From: Barthelona sp. PCE
Lineage: Eukaryota > Metamonada: BaSk clade
Reading direction: 5' to 3'
DNA length: 64,000 bases
Assembly: GCA_040285745.1 (NCBI GenBank)
Contig: JAUFOR010000001.1
Span: 1,270,542-1,334,541 of the forward strand
Part shown: positions 8,560-17,300 of the stretch, one piece after another
Layout: every line of letters starts with the position of its first letter
How positions within the stretch are numbered: the first letter of the stretch is position 1
The notes under the pieces: model-generated
Seen by the model: only the letters and a program-made list of their open reading frames with translations
The model's database searches: none
Told to the model about the DNA's origin: nothing
Made by a program: the position numbers and the translations under genes

Positions 8560-11500
8560 TTATTGTGGAATAGTAAGACTCTCATTTTTAGATTCTCTGA
8601 TATCATTACGAACTTGCAACAGATCATACTCATTTAAAAACTCATCAACGTGCTCAGCATTAGGGTATGAATACAAAAGTGTTAAAAATTCTTCTCGTAC
8701 TGCTTTTCCTTTTTGGATCAAATTTTGATGGAATAAATAAAGTTTTAATGCATATAAAGCATCAACATAAGAATCATGTGTTTCAGATTGTATCTCAATA
8801 TCAAAAACCATCTTTGTAAGTTTACGTAATGATAATCGAGAAGATCCTCGCTTTCTTTTATAAAGCAATGACGTGTCAATCTGTTGATCTGATGGGATCA
8901 GTAGGTTCAATGTACGCCAGTCTTGATCAAGACCATGACCAACAAATATTACTCCAATATCAACAAGTGTCTTCATCAAGAATATCACAGAACGTAGTGT
9001 AACAAGATGATACGAGGATGATGTGCGTGACAGATCACCCTTCCTAAGCCCAGAGTACCTGGTTAAATGATCTTTAACAGGTTCATCAACTGCTATACAG
9101 CAGTCAAAAAACGGGTCTCCACAACCCCATGTGGACAAACCACTACGCTCCTCGTCATCAACCACAAACACGTCATCAGATGGTTTGAGGCCTCGTAGAA
9201 GTGTTACACGACCCGGGAAGAAATCAAACGGTTGTGATATCTTTCTTTGACCACTTTTATCCAAAAAGGCTACTTCTAATGAAAGAGCAACAAATTCGGC
9301 ATCAAATGCAACGATATCGCCCTTCCTGGGGCATTCTGCTGGTGTTAATTCATTGAATAATGATAGAGGACTCTTAAAAAAATTGTTACTGCTAGGTAAA
9401 ATTTTCAGTTTCATGCCCCTCTTGCGAAAACCAACTTTACGAATAGAAATCGACTTGCCCAAAAGTCGTGCACTGCTACCTGCTTCCTGTGCCTGGCCTT
9501 GTTCAATATCCACAGATCTGGATCCAAAAACTGAAAACTTTGAAAGTGATGGTGGAGTTTTTAAAAACATAAAATCTGAAAACTTGGGTGTTTCCATCGG
9601 TGCTTCTCTAAAGAAGTGTTCATGTGTGTAAAAGCAAGCAAGTGGCTTGCAAAAAACACCAAAATCTTTAACAAAATCATCGAAAATAACGGGAATAATG
9701 TGAGAATCATTAAATACAATCCAAGCACTACCATCATCAAGAAGAAAATTCTGTCCGACACTTTGATATCTGTCACCTCGTTGTTGAACGACATTTTGAA
9801 GAGATTCTGCAGAAACCCTAACTAATGCAACACAATTATCAAGATCATCATCTGCATTAACTAGTAAAACGATAGACGATAGTATATACCGAACTGTCCC
9901 GTCCATAGGGTTCAAAGAACATTTGAAGGGTGAAACAAACAGATATAAAGGTAAATCTCTCAAAGAAGGAGGTTCATCAAAATGAAAGAAAATTGATGAC
10001 CCTAATTTGATGTTCCTAATTGATAAAAGTGATTGGCGCGAGCAATTACATCGATTACAAAAGATTAACGAACGTTCATCTCTGGTCAACTCATGCATGA
10101 CTGTACTAACCATTTGTCCACCCAACAATTCTCCTGATTTGACTTGAGGAATACGTTGTGCGGTTATGACTCTGCTACGTTTGGTCTCGTGTTGACATGA
10201 AAGACATGAGGTAGTTCTCTGTTGTAACATTCCACAAGCACCTAAGAATTCACTATGAGTAGTTTCTGATCGAACCTTAAACTTATCCTCAAATTCTAAC
10301 ACTTCTGCATGTAAAGACTTGATGAGATGAGGAATACAAATACGCACTCTACTATCAAGCTTTTCATTACTTTGTATCTCAGGTGTATCCAAAAAAGGAC
10401 CTACTTTATCACACTGAACATACTTATTTCGAACAACTCTGAGGAAGTTACTGGCAGTGAAACGATTAACATCAGCAGTACTTAATTGTCTGAATAATAA
10501 ACAAAGTTCTGTTACCAAAGATGTTTCACTCGGTGAATAGTACTTGGTTAAAATATTGCGAATGGTAACATTATGAAACATTATCTGCAAAAAAGCATTG
10601 AACGTACGACAGTTGAGTAATCCATTCTCAAGACAAACTATACTTAAATCATTGGGATATTTTGGTGAATCAGTGAATCTACGGTTCGGTACATTGAGGT
10701 GGAGGTCATGATACGCTATACACTCAGGGAGCAATGCTCGATCAGCATTGGTTGATTTGATTGGTGATATATCCTTGCAGAAAGAAAAATGATTAACATT
10801 CCGAACTGGGGTTAGCGGACGGACCATTGTTGAAAAACTCATTTTTTCCTTCGAAAAAGGTTTCTCTGTGAATGCCATGCTGTACGTATTAAACAGAGGA
10901 AGAGTACGTGAAGACATAACTGAACTACCACCATGAATCAATTTAAGCTTTGAAGGGGTGATAATATGGGTGACACCAGTTTCCAATTCGCACACATCTT
11001 GGTGTGAATGAACATACTGACTTGCAACAGGGCATTTCTTGCTTAATAATAGCGTGAGTTCCTTCTTTGAACATAGAATAATTCGATCACTTGTAGCAGA
11101 AGCACAACAGCACTCCAATGACATGCTGTCACACACAAAAAGTTCCTTACGATGGTGCTTACGAATACCTAACGCCACAAACTCGACAGTACTTTGAACT
11201 ATATAGACACCATGTTGTGTTGCACACATGAAAGGAGTCTGCTGGGTTGTCAGGTTATGTGACCAAAGATGACGTAATGATTCATAAGAATAAATTTCAA
11301 CATGACTAGTATTCAATTTTGTAATAAACACAACAGAATGAGCAATACATATACGAATAACATCTTTCATTAACAAGTGTTGATGATCTCCTTCACCCTT
11401 ACTAATGACTAAAAAACCTTTGTTATCATCATTACTTTCTTGAGAGAAAAAACAAATTGTAACATCATCTCGATGATCAATAGTAACTGAATTTGCTAAT

Positions 11501-12069
11501 GTGTTACGGTTATTAAAATACAGATGAAACCAAACCATCCTGATGACGTTGGATAGCTGATCAAAGATAATAAATCTCTTGTTTGACGCAACAGCAAAAC
11601 TCATTTGAGCTGAAGCAAAACAAAAAAATATTTCATCTGACTCATCTTTACCGTTAAGACAGAAAGATCCACGTGGAATTCCCCCTGGTGTAAATGAGTA
11701 TAGGTTTGTAGGCGCCACAACGACGATGGAATTGACCATACATAAAATACCCAAAGGCTCATCACCATTGTGGTCTTCAAACTCAAAACATACAGATGCA
11801 ATGTTAAGTTGGTCGCAATCCAAGGCTGCAATACAATAAGAATAGTCAAAGGATCGAGCAAAATCCTTCTTCTTGATTAGACACCAGACGCGATCGTAAA
11901 CTCGATCGTAGTCACATGAAATGAGCATGAAATGGTTGGTGTCAAAGATCCTTTCAATGGATACGGATACCCATCGCTCTAAACTTTTTGGCATTCGCAG
12001 CTGATCAGTTGAGCGACTCATAGCTGTGAGGTTCACGTTAGGCGTAGCCAGCAACGTGTTCATTGACAT
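8560..12069 (-). CDS. PAN2: PAN2 poly(A)-specific deadenylase catalytic subunit
   Basis: The 1169 residues match PAN2 in length and order: an N-terminal WD40-type propeller (about 20-350), a linker, a ubiquitin-hydrolase-like domain from about residue 475 (GLLNCRTFNAFLQ) with Cys pairs CLSCQHE and CNRCNCS, and a C-terminal DEDD exonuclease. The exonuclease keeps its acidic residues: Asp and Glu in VAFDAEFVAL near 920, Asp in GHGLDQDWRTL, and His/Asp in HDSYVDALYAL near 1097. PAN2 with PAN3 starts shortening of mRNA poly(A) tails in the cytoplasm. In the hydrolase-like domain the active-site Cys position appears to be Arg, in keeping with the pseudo-enzyme status of this domain. PAN3 is not in the window. 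Confidence 0.95.
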   Translation of the reverse strand: MSMNTLLATPNVNLTAMSRSTDQLRMPKSLERWVSVSIERIFDTNHFMLISCDYDRVYDRVWCLIKKKDFARSFDYSYCIAALDCDQLNIASVCFEFEDHNGDEPLGILCMVNSIVVVAPTNLYSFTPGGIPRGSFCLNGKDESDEIFFCFASAQMSFAVASNKRFIIFDQLSNVIRMVWFHLYFNNRNTLANSVTIDHRDDVTICFFSQESNDDNKGFLVISKGEGDHQHLLMKDVIRICIAHSVVFITKLNTSHVEIYSYESLRHLWSHNLTTQQTPFMCATQHGVYIVQSTVEFVALGIRKHHRKELFVCDSMSLECCCASATSDRIILCSKKELTLLLSKKCPVASQYVHSHQDVCELETGVTHIITPSKLKLIHGGSSVMSSRTLPLFNTYSMAFTEKPFSKEKMSFSTMVRPLTPVRNVNHFSFCKDISPIKSTNADRALLPECIAYHDLHLNVPNRRFTDSPKYPNDLSIVCLENGLLNCRTFNAFLQIMFHNVTIRNILTKYYSPSETSLVTELCLLFRQLSTADVNRFTASNFLRVVRNKYVQCDKVGPFLDTPEIQSNEKLDSRVRICIPHLIKSLHAEVLEFEDKFKVRSETTHSEFLGACGMLQQRTTSCLSCQHETKRSRVITAQRIPQVKSGELLGGQMVSTVMHELTRDERSLIFCNRCNCSRQSLLSIRNIKLGSSIFFHFDEPPSLRDLPLYLFVSPFKCSLNPMDGTVRYILSSIVLLVNADDDLDNCVALVRVSAESLQNVVQQRGDRYQSVGQNFLLDDGSAWIVFNDSHIIPVIFDDFVKDFGVFCKPLACFYTHEHFFREAPMETPKFSDFMFLKTPPSLSKFSVFGSRSVDIEQGQAQEAGSSARLLGKSISIRKVGFRKRGMKLKILPSSNNFFKSPLSLFNELTPAECPRKGDIVAFDAEFVALSLEVAFLDKSGQRKISQPFDFFPGRVTLLRGLKPSDDVFVVDDEERSGLSTWGCGDPFFDCCIAVDEPVKDHLTRYSGLRKGDLSRTSSSYHLVTLRSVIFLMKTLVDIGVIFVGHGLDQDWRTLNLLIPSDQQIDTSLLYKRKRGSSRLSLRKLTKMVFDIEIQSETHDSYVDALYALKLYLFHQNLIQKGKAVREEFLTLLYSYPNAEHVDEFLNEYDLLQVRNDIRESKNESLTIPQ

Positions 12070-12614
12070 TCAAAAACTAGTTATTTCAGTTTGACATAGT
12101 GTGTGGAGATATAAAGGATGAAACAATGTTTATCTTCTTTTATGGATTCTCCAGATCGCTTATATACGCATAAAGTACCACATGTCCACATAAATAAGTG
12201 AATAATAATCACAAAAATTAAATTTGAGAATTTAAGATTGAATAAGAGTGTTAAAATAAAAAACACAGAATAAATATGGATAACTTCCTGATTTAGCATC
12301 ATTTAGCATGTTAGATAAGGTACAAAAATTACTTCATTAGGTTTCGAAAATGGAACAGCCTTTTTCAGGCTTTTAGTGGATTGAATCGATTCTCATCATG
12401 AATCAAAAAGTGAAAAGCAAGCCTGACTAACTCTTAAAACGTCTGTATGCTGTTTTTGTCTATTTCGCTCAAACAAAGTGTAATACCTATTCAGTGTGTC
12501 TTTGCTTCCCCCTTTATAATGAAAGCTAGTATCGCACATATCTGATTAAGCAAAACAAGCGAATACGTCTTGTTTTTTATTTTCTTTCTTCTTTCTTTGA
12601 ATTTTTTAACTTAA
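12070..12614. other. Divergent intergenic spacer
   Basis: This 545-bp AT-rich region lies between the starts of PAN2 (minus) and the secreted-protein gene (plus). A pyrimidine-rich run (TTTCTTTCTTCTTTCTTT) lies just before the secreted-protein ATG. A 73-codon minus frame is rich in Ile, Leu and Phe and looks like noise. No repeat or RNA gene was found. Confidence 0.45.
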
Positions 12615-13808
12615 ATGAGATCAGTAACGTTGATCTTCTATCTATTACTCACATCTTTCATCTTTTCGATGGGAGCTGAGAACAGAGCTGAGAACTGCCG
12701 TATGGTTTGTAAGGAGGACTATATGTGTTTTGCCGACTGCTTAATCCCTGATGAGGTTGAGAATGACTTCCCTGACCTTGTTATTCCCCCTAGTGCTGCC
12801 AACGCCGCTTCGAACGGTGGTGGTGTAATTATTAACTATGATACATGCAGGAAGCTTTGTGGTCGCAGTGGTGTATCCTCTGGACAATGTGTAAGCGTAT
12901 GTAAGTGGCCTGATGCTCTTGCTAAGGCTACACTCAAGGCAAATGCTATTTGTCGCAGCCGTGGTGTAGGAACCGGAGCAACGTGTTTTAACTGGCTACT
13001 CCGCGCCAATGATGCTGCTAACGCCCGCCCCGCTGCAGCTATGAACGGTCTCTTTTCCTCAAAGAAGCATTCTACAAAGAAAACTGTTACCGTTGAAGGT
13101 TCTAAACAAACCACAACTGTTGCCGAGACAATCGATCTTCCTGGTATGGGTGATTTCATCCAGAACCCCTCTCCTGGCTGCAAATGTTCTGATGGTGAGT
13201 ATACTGATGGTGCTCACTTTAAATTTGGATCATTGGTCGATAAACTACCAATTCAAGTTGGTGGTCGTCTCTGTGCTCGTTGTGGTATTTTCCAACCCGA
13301 AATTGATCCAAAAACTGGTCGTTTCAGAGGTTTGCCACCTACTCCTCTTTACTTCAATGCTGCATTCTCTGTTAGTGGTAGTGGTGGTAAGACTTATTCA
13401 AAGCGTCCCAGTGAGAAAGGTTCGCTTCAGATTGTTGCTAAGAACAAGGTCCTTCAACGTGTTAAAGACGGTGATAAAGTTGGTTTCTTTGGTGCAGATG
13501 GTTCTTTCCGTCGTGTTGAAGCTGGTGTTATTCAAAGTAAGGCTGATAAACCTAAGTCACTCGATGGCTGGTACTCATATCTTGAAGCTTCTGAGCATCT
13601 TGCCAATAGCGCTTATATTGTTCGCGTAAAGAAGGCTTTCGGAGGTGGTGGTTCCGAAATTAGAGATGGTGATAAGGTTGTTCTCTCTGATAAACCGGGT
13701 CGTAAGTGTATCCCAGAGCGTAAATTGGTGATGTACATTTCAGGTCGTCCAGTTTACAAGACAATTTGTGAAAAGGAACTTCCTCAGTTCACCGTTAAAA
13801 TTTTGTAA
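12615..13808 (+). CDS. Secreted Cys-rich protein, probably abundant
   Basis: The 397-residue protein starts with a clear signal peptide (MRSVTLIFYLLLTSFIFSMG), cleavable near residue 20. The N-terminal mature part has two copies of a twin CX3C arrangement: CRMVCKEDYMCFADC near residue 28 and CRKLCGRSGVSSGQCVSVC near 77, likely disulfide-linked helical hairpins. A Gly/Ala/Ser/Thr-rich middle leads to a C-terminal half with two similar strand motifs, VKDGDKVGF and IRDGDKVVL, suggesting an all-beta, possibly trefoil- or fascin-like, module. There is no transmembrane segment or GPI-type tail. The codons are strongly biased (GGT, CGT, GTT, AAG) as in the ribosomal protein genes nearby, so high expression is likely. 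The family is unknown to me. Confidence 0.8.
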   Translation: MRSVTLIFYLLLTSFIFSMGAENRAENCRMVCKEDYMCFADCLIPDEVENDFPDLVIPPSAANAASNGGGVIINYDTCRKLCGRSGVSSGQCVSVCKWPDALAKATLKANAICRSRGVGTGATCFNWLLRANDAANARPAAAMNGLFSSKKHSTKKTVTVEGSKQTTTVAETIDLPGMGDFIQNPSPGCKCSDGEYTDGAHFKFGSLVDKLPIQVGGRLCARCGIFQPEIDPKTGRFRGLPPTPLYFNAAFSVSGSGGKTYSKRPSEKGSLQIVAKNKVLQRVKDGDKVGFFGADGSFRRVEAGVIQSKADKPKSLDGWYSYLEASEHLANSAYIVRVKKAFGGGGSEIRDGDKVVLSDKPGRKCIPERKLVMYISGRPVYKTICEKELPQFTVKIL

Positions 13809-14339
13809 TCAGTAAATTGTTTGATTCTAGCTACATGAGAGTTTTGCTTCACTAAATGATCTCGTATACTATTTCCCAGATCTCTTTACTCTACAAAATA
13901 GCTGAAAACTTGAAAAACTATTGTTTGATACATTCAAGTCATTGATTCACCATAGTTCCTTCCCTTATTGTAGCGGTAGTAAAGCCTGAAACTTTGATGA
14001 TTTACAGAGATCTAAGTTTGGGTATGGTGCCAGGTCACTGGGGTTGGTGTGCGGAAGTCCACAAATCCGACCCTCGATACTAATAAATAGGTATAAAATA
14101 TACAAAAGAAAATAGGTAACCTTGATATAAGTTAACTAAGTGAATTCCACCCTGCTTCGTGTTCCATTCTCTAATTGTTCATCAATCTGGGATCTTGAGG
14201 ATCGGTTGCACTACCAGTGAAGTACATGCTTCGATTGTAATTTTAGCAATAATGTTAATGTTACACATTATTTTACGCCCAATGTGGACAATTTAGTTAC
14301 ATTTACACATATTTAACAGCTACAAAATCTACCATCAGT
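13809..14339. other. Intergenic spacer containing repeat copy A
   Basis: This lies between the 3' ends of the convergent secreted-protein and HECT/RING2 genes. It holds the 165-bp repeat copy at 14046-14210 and, just before it (about 14004-14030), a segment resembling 19040-19066. Read on the minus strand across 14008-14065 these give a peptide-like string akin to the small ORF at 18928-19110. No intact gene is seen. Confidence 0.5.
14046..14210. repeat. 165-bp dispersed repeat, copy A
   Basis: This copy matches 19433-19597 in the same orientation with only scattered substitutions and no length change. Shared blocks include CGATACTAATAAATAGG, AATATACAAAAGAAAATAGG and CTCTAATTGTTCATCAATCT. 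Both copies lie in gaps flanking the 1470-residue HECT/RING2 gene. Confidence 0.9.
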
Positions 14340-17300
14340 CTATTGGAACTGCTGCATGCGTTCCTTCACCTGCTCGAGGGTGACATTTTGTACCGGGGCA
14401 ACGTTGCACTGACCGTAGTGTCCGCAGTTAGGCGAGAGGCACGAGAAGCAGAACTCGCGAGCGCACGTGAAGCACTTCATGCTCTTGCACGCTCCACCGT
14501 GCTCTATGGGTGTCAGGCAATTCGGACATACGCGCACAGACGGCACACCTGGAATGTTGTTAAACTCAATAGTTATCAAGGTTGCGTTATGCAAACGGTT
14601 GTTGAGCTTGTCTACGTCGTCCTGCGTCCATTGCGAGAGGCGCTGCATGATAAAGAGCTTGAACTCGTTTGGGAGGATGCCGCGGATGGCGAGAGGGATT
14701 CCTTCGCGCAAGCGCAAAACGCTGTTCGGGAGCCTCAACGTTTGATCGCAAAGGGCGACAGACGGCAGCATGGTGTCGACGGGTTGTAGAATGACGGTGA
14801 ACAAGTTCAGTTCGGGCGAGTCGTTGAGCCAGTACACGAACTGCAGCAAATCAAGAGAGTTGAATCCCTGTAATATTTCTGCTACTGCGTCGCGTATGTT
14901 GGTGGGTACACTATCGTCGAATACCAGGGTAGCAAGCACCTGCTCGGTGGTGAAACGAGGGGGGCCGCACATCATCGCCTTGACTTCAGCGAACGTGAGT
15001 TTGACTCCCAGCTGCGATGTCAGCTCATGCGAGTTAAATGCTGCGTTAACCTTCTCCGACAGCTCCACATATGGTTCGGATGCGAATTCACGGGCGAACT
15101 GCAGGAATTCATCAATGTTATCAGCTGTAACCAACTTGTCCTCACCTCCCAAGAAGTTGAAGTTCAGGCCGTCGTGCTTCAGCATATTGATGATGTACGC
15201 CGACTCGGTCGGGAACACCCTGTAGAAGACTTTTCTATCAGAAAGCTTGTCATAATCTTCACTGAGCGCATTCAGCAAAAACTGGCCAACCTGAATGTCG
15301 TCAACAGGTGTCTGGAACACGAAACAGCAGTACAGGAACCCACACATCGCCTCGATGTGCTCTTCGGAAGCCGTGGTATCGATGCGGGGCAATGCTCGAA
15401 GCTCGAAGATGTGGTCCACGAACTGTGGAATTGAGAGCTGCTCCATACCGTTCAATGTAATGGAAGCACCGAAATGTCCATCACCACTCATAAACACGCC
15501 AGTATTACTGAACACCCGCACGAAGAATTCATCAAATGTCTGTTCCATCTGAACAAATTTCGCTGTTCTTTCTGCCACCTCAGTATCACACAATAGCATT
15601 TGTTTGCTGACAATAAACTGGTTAATCTGCTGACGGATGAGCTCTAGGCTATCTGAATTCATAGTATGCTGCCACTCATAGCAGCTCAATTCGTAGATAG
15701 TTGGTCTAACACTCATATTATAGGCTTGGCATCGTTCGATGATTACAGAGTGTGCACAGTTATTTGGCAAAACAAGTTTAGAAGCGTTTGATCTATCTTG
15801 AGCATAAATGCATGCGATAGCTCTTCCCAATGATTCAATGGTCTTGGAAACTTTATGTGTCTTTTGGACATTGCTGCGTGACACCATAGCCGCACCCAAA
15901 ATGTGTGAACCATCAATACTTATTCCAAAATCACATAATTTGACCCTGGGGTTGGAACCATCTTCACTGCAATAAATAAGAACATTCCGAGGTCTGAGAT
16001 TACGCAATATGATACCGTTAGCGTGCATCGAGAACACAGCCTTGACAAGCTGGTGAGCCAAATCATTTTTGGTTGCTAATTCTAGAGGGAATGCGCTCAG
16101 ATACTGTTCAAGATCGTATGATGCGCGCTCGAGCTCTATACACACGAACTTAACAGAGATACGGCCTCTTCGCATCTCTGGAACCAGCACAATATTCTTT
16201 AGTGCAACAACAAAAGGTTGAAACTTTGATAAAACACGTAATTCCGTTTGTAAAGATTTAAGATTTTGGTTAAGATCACCTCTAAACTTTTTGGACACAC
16301 AAACACACTTAATTAGCAGATCATCTCCCTCTATATCATTCTGCAAATCTGCATCAGCAAGCTCACCGTTCAAATAACTGTCAGAATCGATGATTTTTGG
16401 GGTTATTGGTAGTCTGAAGCCAGAGAGATTCAGCTCTTTTAGAGTGGTTGTCAGATCAAGTGCAAGGGAAAACTTAGCAATGATATCCTTCAACTGTTCA
16501 GCACTGTAATCAATAACTTCAAGAAGATGCTTCTTTTCCTGCTTAAAGTGTACGCATGTGCACGCTGTCGTGTCCGAACGATGACGCCCCAATTGCTTGT
16601 GCAGAAAATAGATTAAGTTAAAATCCAGCAGATCAGTTGTGTCTTCATCTTTCGACAGAGCTTCCCTGAATTCCGTAGCGCGTTGTGTGATCTCTCCAAC
16701 TTGTTGAACGATGCCGTCCAAAGCCTTACTCTTGTCGCTGAAATGTATGAGCGCTGAGTGCACCTCAACCAAGTGAAGCTTGTCATACTTATCGAAAACC
16801 TTGAAGTAAACATCCAAACTCTGCAGTTCTGTAAGTTTAGCAGCGTAGGAATGCTCGTTCAAAAACTTAGCAATGGGAAACTGTGCTACCAAATCCGAAA
16901 ACTTGGAGCTGAAAGTGATGGATAAGGTATCTTCTAACTCAAAATCTAAAATGATGTTTTTCAGTGAATTAATGAAGTTAATAGCCTGCTCTAGTTCATT
17001 CATATGCTGTTCCAACGTATTCACATTGGAGTTAGAAGATATTAAATCAAAAAATGAGTCAGGTGGCATCTCAAGCTGACGAACGGCGGCAGCACAGTCG
17101 TTAACATGCTCCGTCAGCGCACTGTACTCACTGTTACCCGAATTAGGCGTCAGTTGATTCAATGTATCGAAAACAACCTGTAATTTTGTATCCATCTCCG
17201 ATTTTTGGTCTTCCATATCCTTCTTCTGCTTCTGCAACTTCATTTCTATCTCTGACTTCTGACTCTCAAAATTCATCTGCATCTCAGATTTTTGGTCTTC

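Noticed and set aside
12081-12302. 73-codon minus frame in the PAN2 upstream spacer
   Set aside because: Low-complexity Ile/Leu/Phe translation of AT-rich DNA with no domain.
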